Origin: VFJZ01 sp046598415
GTDB taxonomy: Bacteria; Actinomycetota; Thermoleophilia; Gaiellales; F1-60-MAGs149
Direction of reading: 5' to 3'
Length of the DNA stretch: 64,000 nt
Assembly (NCBI GenBank): GCA_046598415.1
Contig: JBKJIG010000102.1
Coordinates: 62,001 to 126,000 of the forward strand
Shown here: positions 25,358 to 33,251 of the stretch, piece by piece
Layout of the letters: each line of letters begins with the position of its first letter
Numbering within the stretch: the first letter of the stretch is position 1
Program-made: the position numbers and the translations under genes
Notes under the pieces: generated by a model
Told to the model about the DNA's origin: nothing
Database searches by the model: none
Seen by the model: only the letters and a program-made list of their open reading frames with translations

Positions 25358-26061
25358 GGTTTGACGGGCGTCTAGCCGGCCCGCGCCCGCGCGCGGCTCT
25401 CTTCGACTTCAACGGCACGATCTCGCTGGACGAGCCAATCCTCGACCGGCTCTTCCAGGAGGCGTTCGCCGGCATCGGCATCGAGCTCACGTCTGACGAG
25501 TACTACGCCGAGCTGTCGGGCCTGTCCGACCCCGAGATCGTGGTGCGCGCGCTCGAGCTGCACGGCCGCACGGCCGAGCCGGAGCTGTGCGACCGGCTGC
25601 TGCGCGCGAAGATCGACCGGTATAAGGCCGTCGTGCTGCAGGAGCCGACCGTGCCCCCGGACGTGCTCGACTTCGTGCACGCCGTGGCCGAGCGCGTGCC
25701 GGTCGCGATCGGCTCGGGCGCGGTGCGCGAGGAGATCGTCCATGTGCTCGGCCAGCACGGCCTGGGCGACCTGTTCGGCGCGCTCGTGTGCATCGATGAC
25801 GTGGAGCACGGCAAGCCGGACCCCGAGACCTACCTGCGCTGCCTCGCGGCGCTGCGCAAGCGCGACCCGGAGCTGGGGCCGGAGGACTGCGTGGTGTTCG
25901 AGGACTCCCGGTTCGGCATCGCCTCGGCGCACGCCGCCGGCATGCGCTGCGTGGCCGTCCACAGCTCGGGCGAGCTGGTCGGGCTTGCGGCGGCCGATCT
26001 GGTCGTGCAAGGTCTCACCCGCGAGCTCGCGCTCGGGCTGTTCGGGACGGAGGCTGGATGA
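25345..26061 (+). CDS. HAD-superfamily phosphatase/phosphomutase-like protein
   Basis: The 238-residue protein has a helical cap and HAD motifs: motif I LFDFNGTI (Asp nucleophile; second position Asn, not Asp), motif II GSGA, motif III Lys in EHGKPDPETY, motif IV VFEDSRFGIASAHAAG. The pattern resembles beta-phosphoglucomutase-like HADs, but Asn in place of the general acid/base Asp is unusual. A TTG start is used because CGGAG lies 4 nt upstream; this gives a 13-nt overlap with ccdA. Its stop overlaps the following kinase. Confidence 0.85.
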   Translation: MELLRFDGRLAGPRPRAALFDFNGTISLDEPILDRLFQEAFAGIGIELTSDEYYAELSGLSDPEIVVRALELHGRTAEPELCDRLLRAKIDRYKAVVLQEPTVPPDVLDFVHAVAERVPVAIGSGAVREEIVHVLGQHGLGDLFGALVCIDDVEHGKPDPETYLRCLAALRKRDPELGPEDCVVFEDSRFGIASAHAAGMRCVAVHSSGELVGLAAADLVVQGLTRELALGLFGTEAG

Positions 26062-26963
26062 CGATCGACGAGGTGATCGCCGGGGTGCCGGCATGGGCGG
26101 GCCGCGACGTGCGGGCAGAGTCGATCGAGGGTGGCCTGACGAACGCGAACTACCGCCTCACGGTCGGTGACGAGCAGTTCTGCGTCCGCATCCCCGGGCG
26201 CGACTCGTCGCTGCTCGCGGTCGACCGCCGCGAGGAGCACCTGAACACCCTGGCTGCGGCCGAGGCGGGCGTCGGTGCGCACGTGCGGCACACGGTCGGC
26301 GACGAGCCCGTGATGGTGCTCGAGTGGATCACCGGAGAGGTGCAGACCGAGGAGACGCTGCACCGCGAGGGCGCGGTCGAGCAGATCGCGGCGAGCGTCA
26401 AGCGGCTGCACGCCGGCCCGCGCTTCGGCAACGCGTTCGACATGTTCACGATTCAGCCGCGGTATCGCGCCATCTGCGCCGAGCACGGCTTCAAGATCCC
26501 CGACGACTACGACGACCACGCCGCGACCGTGCGGCGGATCGAGGTCGCGATGGCCGTCCAGGGCGCCGACCTGGTGCCCTGCAACAACGACCTGCTGGCC
26601 GCCAACTTCATCGCCACGCCCGAGGGCTTCCGGATCATCGACTACGAGTACGCGGGGATGAACGATCCCTGCTTCGAGCTCGGCAACACCGTTGCGGAGT
26701 CGAAGCTCGGGCACGAGCGCCTGGAGCGCCTGATCGAGCTCTACTTCGGGGCGCCGCTGCGCAGTCGCGTGGCGAGAGCGCACCTGTGGGCGGCGATGGC
26801 GAACTACGGCTGGACGCTGTGGGCGTGCATCCAGCGCGAGGTGTCGGACATCGACTTCGACTTCTGGGAATGGGGCGTCGACGACAAGTACGCCCGCGCC
26901 GTCGCCGCCTTCACCGGCCCCGAGCTGAGCGGCTGGCTGGACCACGTGCAGCGCGCAGACTGA
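26058..26963 (+). CDS. Choline/aminoglycoside-kinase-fold phosphotransferase
   Basis: The 301-residue protein has the APH/choline kinase fold: glycine loop EGGLTNANYRL, VRIPG strand, catalytic loop LVPCNNDLLAANFI (Asn-Asp in place of His-x-Asp) and metal-binding IIDYEYAGMN. The DYEYAG motif and NDLLAANF resemble choline/ethanolamine kinases more than antibiotic-resistance kinases. It is coupled to the HAD gene by an ATGA overlap. Substrate not determined. Confidence 0.85.
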   Translation: MTIDEVIAGVPAWAGRDVRAESIEGGLTNANYRLTVGDEQFCVRIPGRDSSLLAVDRREEHLNTLAAAEAGVGAHVRHTVGDEPVMVLEWITGEVQTEETLHREGAVEQIAASVKRLHAGPRFGNAFDMFTIQPRYRAICAEHGFKIPDDYDDHAATVRRIEVAMAVQGADLVPCNNDLLAANFIATPEGFRIIDYEYAGMNDPCFELGNTVAESKLGHERLERLIELYFGAPLRSRVARAHLWAAMANYGWTLWACIQREVSDIDFDFWEWGVDDKYARAVAAFTGPELSGWLDHVQRAD

Positions 26964-27070
26964 TCATCGCCTGCCGGCGGTGACTCGAGGCCGTCCAGAC
27001 GTCGACCAGGTACGCGCTGCAGACGCCGTCGGAGAGCGAGGAGGTCGAAGCGCACCGCCACGGCGGGAGC

Positions 27071-28099
27071 CTACTCGCCGAACCCGCAGATGCCGAGGGT
27101 GCCGAGGTCGCACCGGTCGGGCTGCTGCGCCTCGGGCACGGCCCAGGCCGGCTTTGTCCGGACCGGCGCCGTCGCGGCCCGCACGCGCACCTTCGGCTTG
27201 GCCTGGCGACGCGGCCGCGAGGCCACCTGCACCGTCCGCACCCGCGGCACGACGCGCTGCACCGGCACCGCGGCGCGCGTCGGCGACGTCTTGACCACGA
27301 TCACGACCGGCACCGCCGGCGGGTGCCCGGGCGCCGGCCGGGCGATCAGGCCCACACCCCCGGCCGTGATCGCGGCGACGATGGCGGCGCCCAGCTTGAA
27401 CGCCACCAACGGCGCGGCGGGGGCCGGCGCGGCGCCGATGCCGAACGCGGTCGGCGGCGGGAACAGGGCGCGCAGGGCGCGGGCTCGCACGAGGGCCAGC
27501 CGACAGGCATCGCAGACCTCGAGGTGACGCACGACGGGGCCGTCGAACCGGGGCCGGCCGACACCCGCCGCATAGGTGGCGAGCGTGGCCGAGAGGCGCG
27601 CGCAATCGGCGCCGTCCACGGCTGCCGTCGCGGATGCGACGACGGCGCTGCGATGGTCGGCCAGCACGCGCTTGACCACGCGTTCCGACAGCTCGAGGCG
27701 CCGCGCGATCTGCGTCCGGCTCCAGCCCGCGGCGTCGAGCACCAGCACCGCCCGAGGCCGCTCCGGCAGCGCCGCGAGCGCCTGCGTGAACGCCCGCAGC
27801 GCGCGGCGGCGCTCGTGGTCCTCGGCCAGTCCCGGCGTGTCGCCCGCGGGCGGCGCCGGCGCCGGCGAGGTGCGGGGCGCCACCAGGTCGAGTGCCCGGC
27901 GCCGCACGGCCGTGGCGGCGTAGGCCATCGCACTGCGCTCGTCGGTTGGCAGATCCGCACCGGCAGCGAGGCGCGCCAGCACATCCTGGACGGCGTCCTC
28001 CGCGTCGGCGCCGGCGCCGGCCCGGCGCGCCGTCGCGATCAGCCACGGCCGGCGGACGGTGGCGAGCCGCTCCACCATCTGGTCCGGATCGAGGCGCAT
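27071..28099 (-). CDS. ECF sigma factor fused to zinc anti-sigma-like and transmembrane domains
   Basis: The single 342-residue protein has three parts. Sigma region 2 (~15-75, AEDAVQDVLARL) and region 4 (~103-150, LPERPRAVLVLDAAGWSRTQIARRLELSE) come first. A ZAS-like zinc motif (Cys166, His192, Cys196, Cys199) follows. Then a hydrophobic helix (~231-253) leads to a basic Pro/Val/Arg-rich segment ending with two more Cys (RCDLGTLGICGFGE). Fused sigma/anti-sigma membrane proteins are known in some actinobacterial ECF groups. Here the sigma domain would be held at the membrane and could respond to external signals or be released by proteolysis. The start is ATG, with GTG immediately before it. 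Confidence 0.8.
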   Translation of the reverse strand: MRLDPDQMVERLATVRRPWLIATARRAGAGADAEDAVQDVLARLAAGADLPTDERSAMAYAATAVRRRALDLVAPRTSPAPAPPAGDTPGLAEDHERRRALRAFTQALAALPERPRAVLVLDAAGWSRTQIARRLELSERVVKRVLADHRSAVVASATAAVDGADCARLSATLATYAAGVGRPRFDGPVVRHLEVCDACRLALVRARALRALFPPPTAFGIGAAPAPAAPLVAFKLGAAIVAAITAGGVGLIARPAPGHPPAVPVVIVVKTSPTRAAVPVQRVVPRVRTVQVASRPRRQAKPKVRVRAATAPVRTKPAWAVPEAQQPDRCDLGTLGICGFGE

Positions 28100-28146
28100 C
28101 ACGCCACCGTAGAGCCGGGTCGCGGCCGGCGAATCGGCTGAGCGCC

Positions 28147-28641
28147 CTACCCCGCGCGGAGGAAGTCGAGCACGATCCGCGCCGACGGCGTCAGCGGTTC
28201 GGGCTCCTCGCCGGCCGGAAACGCGACGAGGCCGATCACCTCGGGCGGCAGCACCGTCAGCGGTCCGTCGTAGGACGCGCGGAACACGCACGTCATCTCG
28301 GTCTCGTCGGACAGCTCCATCAGGAACGTGCCGGCGTGCTCCAGCTCGGCGCCGACGATGCCGGCCTCCTCCCGCAGCTCACGCATGGCCGCGTCGCGGT
28401 ACGACTCGCCCGCGGCCACGTGCCCCGCACACGCGAGGCACCACCAGCCCGGATTGGAGTCCTTGCCGAGGCCCCGTCGCTGGAAGATCGTGCCCGCCGG
28501 CGTCGCGACGCAGACGAACACGGACCGGTGGATGAGCGAACGGTCGGCGTGGCATTCGGCGCGGGTGCGGACGGCGATCTCGCGGTCGTCGGCGTCGACC
28601 ACCTGGAAGCGCTCGGACTGGTCATCCGTCAGGACGGTCAT
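28147..28641 (-). CDS. Nudix hydrolase
   Basis: The 164-residue protein carries a complete Nudix box (GHVAAGESYRDAAMREL then REEAGI), which binds Mg2+ and cleaves nucleoside diphosphate-X substrates. The N-terminal part (FQVVDADDREI, HRSVFVCV) and RRGLGKDSNPGWWCL resemble the IPP-isomerase-like Nudix branch, though the isomerase Cys/Glu set is incomplete. It stands alone, 47 nt from the sigma fusion start and divergent from the nucleotide-sugar dehydrogenase (16 nt between starts). Confidence 0.9.
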   Translation of the reverse strand: MTVLTDDQSERFQVVDADDREIAVRTRAECHADRSLIHRSVFVCVATPAGTIFQRRGLGKDSNPGWWCLACAGHVAAGESYRDAAMRELREEAGIVGAELEHAGTFLMELSDETEMTCVFRASYDGPLTVLPPEVIGLVAFPAGEEPEPLTPSARIVLDFLRAG

Positions 28642-28657
28642 GGCTACAGTGTGCCGC

Positions 28658-29923
28658 GTGAAGTGGGATGTGGCGGTGATAGGAGCGGGGTACGTCGGTC
28701 TCCCGCTGGCCGTCCGCTTCGCCGTCACCGGCACGCGCGTCGTGTGCGTCGACCCCGACCCGGCGAAGGTCGCGCAGATCATGACGGGCACGTCGTACGT
28801 CGGCGACGTGCCCGACGACGAGCTGGCGCCGCTGGTGCGCGACGGCCTGCTGGCCGCTTCCACCGAGTTCGACGTCGTGCGCGATGTCGGCTCCGTGATC
28901 ATCTGCGTGCCGACGCCCCTGACGCAGAACCGCGAGCCCGATATGTCGTTCATCGGCTCGGCCGCCGCCAGCATCGCGACGCATCTGCAGCCCGGGCAGG
29001 TCGTGGTGCTCGAGTCGACCACCTATCCCGGCACCACCAGCGGCCTCCTGCGGACGATCCTGGAGACGACGTCGGGCCTGGTGGCGGGCGAGGACTTCCA
29101 CCTCGCGATGTCGCCGGAGCGCATCGATCCGGGCCGCACCGACTTCACCATCCGGAATACGCCGAAGGTGGTCGGCGGCATCACGCCAGCGTGCACCGAG
29201 AAGGCGATGGCCGTTTACCGAGCGTGCTGCGACGAGCTGGTGCCGGTGTCCTCGCCCGATGCCGCCGAGCTCTCGAAGCTGCTCGAGAACATCTTCCGCT
29301 CCGTCAACATCGCGTTCATCAACGAGATGGCGATCATGTGCGACCGCATGGACATCGACATCTGGGAGGTGGTCGCGGCCGCCTCGACGAAGCCGTTCGG
29401 GTTCATGAAGTTCCTGCCCGGGCCCGGCCTCGGCGGCCACTGCCTGCCCCTCGACCCGTTCTACCTCGCCTGGCGGGCGCGCGAGTTCGACTACTACACC
29501 GAGTTCATCGAGCTGGCGGGCAAGGTGAACGAGAACATGCCGTACTTCTGCATGGCGAAGATCGCCCGCGCCCTGAACGGCGTCGAGCGCAGCGTGCGGG
29601 GCTCGCGCGTGCTCGTGCTCGGCCTCGCGTACAAGGCCGACATCGACGACGTGCGCGAGTCGCCGGCCGAGAAGATCATCGCGCTGCTCGAAGCCGACGG
29701 TGCGATCGCCTCCTACCACGACCCCCACGTCGCGGAGTACGGTGGGATGCGCTCCGTCGCGCTCGACGACGAGCGGCTGACGGACTGCGACTGCACCGTC
29801 ATCGTGACCGCGCACCGATCGATCGACTACGACCGCGTGGTCGACCTGGCACCGCTGGTGGTCGACCTCCGCAACGCGACCGGCGACCGCGGGTCGGCGG
29901 CCGGCCATGTCCACAAGCTCTGA
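28658..29923 (+). CDS. wbpA: Nucleotide-sugar 6-dehydrogenase (WbpA/UDP-GlcNAc dehydrogenase type)
   Basis: This 421-residue enzyme oxidises C6 of a UDP-sugar to the uronic acid with two NAD+. It shows the Rossmann start VIGAGYVGLPLA, VPTPLTQNREPD, ESTTYPGTT, SPERIDPG and catalytic Cys262 in GLGGHCLPLDPFYLAW. A C-terminal domain with GLAYKADIDDVRESPA closes it. GGHCxPxDPFYLxW favours UDP-GlcNAc/UDP-ManNAc dehydrogenases over UDP-glucose dehydrogenase. TACAGT at 28645-28650, 7 nt before the GTG, is a likely leaderless promoter. It overlaps the next gene by 17 nt. Confidence 0.9.
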   Translation: MKWDVAVIGAGYVGLPLAVRFAVTGTRVVCVDPDPAKVAQIMTGTSYVGDVPDDELAPLVRDGLLAASTEFDVVRDVGSVIICVPTPLTQNREPDMSFIGSAAASIATHLQPGQVVVLESTTYPGTTSGLLRTILETTSGLVAGEDFHLAMSPERIDPGRTDFTIRNTPKVVGGITPACTEKAMAVYRACCDELVPVSSPDAAELSKLLENIFRSVNIAFINEMAIMCDRMDIDIWEVVAAASTKPFGFMKFLPGPGLGGHCLPLDPFYLAWRAREFDYYTEFIELAGKVNENMPYFCMAKIARALNGVERSVRGSRVLVLGLAYKADIDDVRESPAEKIIALLEADGAIASYHDPHVAEYGGMRSVALDDERLTDCDCTVIVTAHRSIDYDRVVDLAPLVVDLRNATGDRGSAAGHVHKL

Positions 29924-30932
29924 CCCGATCCGCGTCGGCGTCGTCGGCCTCGGCTACTGGGGCCCGAACCTCGCGCGGAACCTGATCCGCGTCCCCGGCT
30001 GCGAGCTCGCCTGGTGCTGCGATCTGGACGAGGGCAACCGGGCCCGCTTCGCACCGCAGTTCCCGAGCGCGCGGTTCACCGACCGGCTCGACGACCTGCT
30101 CACCGACGACACGCTCGACGCGGTCGTGGTGGCCACGGGCTCGTCCACGCACCATCCGATCGGCTCGCGGGTGTTGGAGGCCTCGAAGCACCTGTTCGTC
30201 GAGAAGCCGCTGGCGCTGACCGTCGACCACGCCACGGAGCTGGTCGCGCTGGCCGCCCGCCACGGCCGGCAGCTGATGGTCGGGCACCTGCTGCGGTTCC
30301 ACCCCGCGTTCGCGAAGGTGGAGGAGCTGGCCGGGGACGGCACGCTCGGCCGGGTGCTCTACCTGTACACGAACCGCCAGAACTTCGGCAAGGTGCGCCA
30401 GGACGAGAATGCGCTGTGGAGCCTCGCGCCGCACGACCTGTCGCTCATCCTGGCCCTCGCCGGCGAGCGGCCCAGCGAGGTGTCGGCGCGCGGCGAGTGC
30501 TACCTGCAGCCCGGCATCGAGGACGTCGTGTTCGGCTTCGTGCGCTTCCCCTCCGGTATGACCGCGCACCTGCACGTGTCGTGGCTCGACCCCCACAAGC
30601 GGCGCATGCTGACGGTCGTGGGCACCGAGGCGATGGCAGTATTTGACGACACGGACGCCGACCGCAAGGTGACCGTCTACGAGAAGCGGTCGTGGCCGGC
30701 GCGGTTCGAGACCTGGGGCGAGTTCCAGGCGTTGCAGTCCGGCGACACGCACATCCCGCGCATCTCGGGCGACGAGCCGTTGCAGCTGGAGATGCGCGCG
30801 TTCGTCGAGGCTGTGCGCACCGGTACGACGCCGGTCGCGTCCGGCGCCGAGGGTCTGGCGGTGGTCGAGACGCTGGCCGCCTTGCAGCGCTCGCTCGACG
30901 ATGGCGGCCGGCCGGTGATGATCGATGGATGA
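29907..30932 (+). CDS. wbpB: Gfo/Idh/MocA-family oxidoreductase (WbpB-like)
   Basis: The 341-residue protein has an N-terminal Rossmann fold (RVGVVGLGYWGPNLARNL), the EKPLAL motif and the C-terminal alpha/beta domain with HVSWLDPHKRR. In WbpB-type pathways this enzyme oxidises the 3-hydroxyl of UDP-N-acetylglucosaminuronate to a 3-keto sugar. Its position between a WbpA-like dehydrogenase and a WbpD-like acyltransferase supports that role. The ATG lies inside the 3' end of wbpA. Confidence 0.85.
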   Translation: MSTSSDPIRVGVVGLGYWGPNLARNLIRVPGCELAWCCDLDEGNRARFAPQFPSARFTDRLDDLLTDDTLDAVVVATGSSTHHPIGSRVLEASKHLFVEKPLALTVDHATELVALAARHGRQLMVGHLLRFHPAFAKVEELAGDGTLGRVLYLYTNRQNFGKVRQDENALWSLAPHDLSLILALAGERPSEVSARGECYLQPGIEDVVFGFVRFPSGMTAHLHVSWLDPHKRRMLTVVGTEAMAVFDDTDADRKVTVYEKRSWPARFETWGEFQALQSGDTHIPRISGDEPLQLEMRAFVEAVRTGTTPVASGAEGLAVVETLAALQRSLDDGGRPVMIDG

Positions 30933-31572
30933 GCCGATGCTCGGCGAGAACGTCGTCATCTACCCGGGCACGGTGATCGGCGCCGGCGTGCGCATCGGCG
31001 ACAACGCCGTGGTCGGCAAGCAGCCGGCGCTCGGTCGCTCGTCCACTGCCCGCCGCGAGCCGCTGCCGCCACTGGTGATCGGCGACGGCGCCACGATCGC
31101 CACCGGTGCCGTGGTGTCGGCCGGCGTCACGCTTGGCGCCGGATCCGTCGTCGGCGACCTGGCGTCCATCCGCGAGCGCGTCACGGTGGGCGAGGGCAGC
31201 GTGGTGGGCCGCGGTGTGTGCGTCGAGAACGACACGGTCATCGGCGCCCGCTGTCGCATCCAGTCGAACGCCTACATCACGGCGTACTGCCTGCTCGAGG
31301 ATGACGTCTTCGTCGCGCCGTGCGTCGTCACGACGAACGACAACTTCATGGGCCGCACCGAGGCCCGGTTGGCCCTGATGAAGGGCTGCACCCTGCGCCG
31401 CGGCTGCCGGATCGGCGGCGGCGTCACGCTGCTCCCCGGCATCGAGGTCGGGGAGGAGGCCTTCGTCGGCGCCGGCGCGGTGGTGCTGCACGACGTGCCC
31501 GCGCGGCAGCTCTGGGTCGGCAACCCGGCGCGCTACCTGCGCGACGTGCCGGTCGAGCAGCTCCTGGGCTAG
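30925..31572 (+). CDS. wbpD: Left-handed beta-helix N-acetyltransferase (WbpD-like)
   Basis: This 215-residue protein consists of hexapeptide repeats (VIYPGTVIGAGVRIGDNAVV, then VIGDGATIATGAVV and further coils) with an inserted loop near residue 40. The tail VGNPARYLRDVPVEQ is typical of sugar O/N-acyltransferases. WbpD acetylates the 3-amino group of UDP-GlcNAc(3NH2)A. The aminotransferase WbpE that would create that amine is not in this window. It ends tail-to-tail with the SpoIID gene, sharing 4 nt. Confidence 0.85.
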   Translation: MDEPMLGENVVIYPGTVIGAGVRIGDNAVVGKQPALGRSSTARREPLPPLVIGDGATIATGAVVSAGVTLGAGSVVGDLASIRERVTVGEGSVVGRGVCVENDTVIGARCRIQSNAYITAYCLLEDDVFVAPCVVTTNDNFMGRTEARLALMKGCTLRRGCRIGGGVTLLPGIEVGEEAFVGAGAVVLHDVPARQLWVGNPARYLRDVPVEQLLG

Positions 31573-32876
31573 GGCGCCGAGACGATCTTGGAGCTGGCGT
31601 CGGCTGCGTGGAGCCGCAGCCTCGTCGCGCCCTTGGTGGCGACGTCGATGACGACGCGGCCCTTCTTCGACTTCACCGTCTTGAGCCGCTTCCACGTGCC
31701 GTCGATCAGCCCCTCCAGGCCGACGTTGCCGTCGGGCGAGGTGCGGCCGAGCACGTGCACGCCCTTCGACGTGCGGGTGACGCGCTGCAGGTCGAGCAGC
31801 TTCAGCGAGAACCAGGTAGACCGCAAGGCACCGCGGGTGCGTGCCTCGGAGCCGCGGAGGATCGTCCTACCGCGGCTGCTCGTGAGCGTCAGCGTGCCGA
31901 CGCGGCGCGACTTGTTGCGGGTGATCGCGATCGACCGTACGGGGCCGGTGCCGAACAGCTTGCCGGCGGCGGTGGCCGTGAACGTGCGGGGCACCCAGCG
32001 GTGGTACGTCGCGATCGCGTCGCCCGGGTCGTCGACCGCGACCAGGTACGGCACCGGCGAGCCGCTCCAGATGTCCTCGACGTTGGCGGTGCGGCCGCCG
32101 GAGGACGAGAAGAAGAACGCCGTTATCACCCGGTCCTTGTAGGTCAGCACCTGGTTGGCGGTGGCCGTCACGGCCGCGTCGGTGGCCGGCGTCTCGGCCA
32201 CCAGGCCGCCGTACATCTGGCTGCGCGTGTCGGGATAGACGTCGAACTGGCCGCTGCCGAGACTGTTGGCGAGCGCGTACGAGCGGGCGGCGACGGCCTG
32301 CGCACCGAGCGCCTCGGCGTGCCACGAGGACGGCATCTCCCAGGCGATCACGCCGCGCACGTAGTCCTCGAGCGCGACGTCGTCGATGGCGCGGACGCTG
32401 CCGCCGAAGCGCCGCAACTCGATGGTGCCGCGGTACCTGCGCGTGGTGACGACCACCGGGTCGCCGCCGCCGATGCGCAGCACCTTGCCGCGCCCGCGCT
32501 CGACGCCGTCGCGGCCGACGAGCACGATCCGGCCGCCCGCGAGCGGCTTGGCGGTCATCCAGCCGTCGACCGGGATCGACTCCGCGCCGTCGATCTTCAG
32601 ACGCGAGCCCGGGTCGGCGCGAACGGTGACTGCCGACGCCTCCCGCAGCAGCACGCGGATGGCCTGGCCCTTGCGCTCGGAACGCTTCGTGCCCCTGTAG
32701 TAGTGCGCCAGGATCTCGGTCGAGGTGGCGCCCTTGCGGGCCATGCCCTCGGCGCCGCTCTGGGACAGGCCCACGCCGTGGCCCCACCCTCGCCCCGTCA
32801 GTGTGATCAGCGGGGAGGCGGTCGCGGTCGGCGCGGCGCAGAGCACCACGGCCAGGGCGGCCAGCAACTTGCGCAA
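31569..32876 (-). CDS. Secreted SpoIID/LytB-domain protein
   Basis: The 435-residue protein has a signal peptide (residues 1-20, AAPTATAS). The SpoIID core holds the catalytic-type Glu180 (DYVRGVIAWEMPSSW) followed by GAQAVAARSYAL. In B. subtilis, SpoIID is a lytic transglycosylase cutting glycan strands denuded of peptides. Here the GWGHGVGLSQSGAEGMA motif lies at the N-terminus (28-47) rather than at the end, a permuted order also seen in other actinobacterial members. The C-terminal ~150 residues form a basic domain of unclear role. TTG is the likely start; no Shine-Dalgarno was seen. Confidence 0.85.
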   Translation of the reverse strand: MRKLLAALAVVLCAAPTATASPLITLTGRGWGHGVGLSQSGAEGMARKGATSTEILAHYYRGTKRSERKGQAIRVLLREASAVTVRADPGSRLKIDGAESIPVDGWMTAKPLAGGRIVLVGRDGVERGRGKVLRIGGGDPVVVTTRRYRGTIELRRFGGSVRAIDDVALEDYVRGVIAWEMPSSWHAEALGAQAVAARSYALANSLGSGQFDVYPDTRSQMYGGLVAETPATDAAVTATANQVLTYKDRVITAFFFSSSGGRTANVEDIWSGSPVPYLVAVDDPGDAIATYHRWVPRTFTATAAGKLFGTGPVRSIAITRNKSRRVGTLTLTSSRGRTILRGSEARTRGALRSTWFSLKLLDLQRVTRTSKGVHVLGRTSPDGNVGLEGLIDGTWKRLKTVKSKKGRVVIDVATKGATRLRLHAADASSKIVSAP

Positions 32877-32951
32877 GTTCTGAGCTTAGCCGACGATCGC
32901 GGCCGGGTCGGGCCGCAGCGGGTGGAGCCACCGCGCGGCGGCGGCCTGCGA

Positions 32952-32994
32952 CCGTTTCCGCACGCGGTGCCGAAACGGCCACGGAATGCGTGTC
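32952..32994 (+). repeat. 43-bp hairpin repeat, copy 1
   Basis: The first 27 nt fold into a hairpin: ccgtttc and gcac pair with gtgc and gaaacgg around a gcg loop, with one C-C mismatch. The sequence ends with acggaatgcgtgtc. It differs at one base from 33130-33172. It may act as a terminator or a REP-like element behind the DUF1501 gene. Confidence 0.8.
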
Positions 32995-33129
32995 GTGCGC
33001 GCGCTTCGGCCGGTTGCGGCGCGGGTCGTGCGTGTCCGGTCCGTGCGTTCCGGGCGGGCCGACGGGCGGATGGCGTGCGTCCGCCCGGGTTCGCGGCGTT
33101 GCGTCGGCGGTGGGGGCTGCCGCGGATGG

Positions 33130-33172
33130 CCGTTCCCGCACGCGGTGCCGAAACGGCCACGGAATGCGTGTC
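33130..33172 (+). repeat. 43-bp hairpin repeat, copy 2
   Basis: This is a direct copy of 32952-32994, 178 bp away, with a single t-to-c change that breaks one stem pair. It is the copy closer to the DUF1501 stop codon on the minus strand. Confidence 0.8.
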
Positions 33173-33251
33173 TCCCGCGTGGTTCGGTCGGTGGTGGCAC
33201 GGGTCGTGCGTGGTGGGTGCGCGTTCGGGCGACGCGGCTGCCGCCTGCGGG

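Noticed and set aside
26058..26963. Aminoglycoside-resistance gene
   Set aside because: The catalytic loop and DYEYAG motif fit choline/ethanolamine-kinase-like proteins better, and the gene is part of a housekeeping-type operon.
32952..33172. Possible CRISPR from the paired 43-bp repeats
   Set aside because: Only two copies, with a spacer of about 135 nt, and no cas genes.
32886..33200. A ~100-residue protein ending in AIVG in the repeat region
   Set aside because: Low-complexity Arg/Pro/Thr sequence generated by the duplicated 3' end; no start signals or domain.
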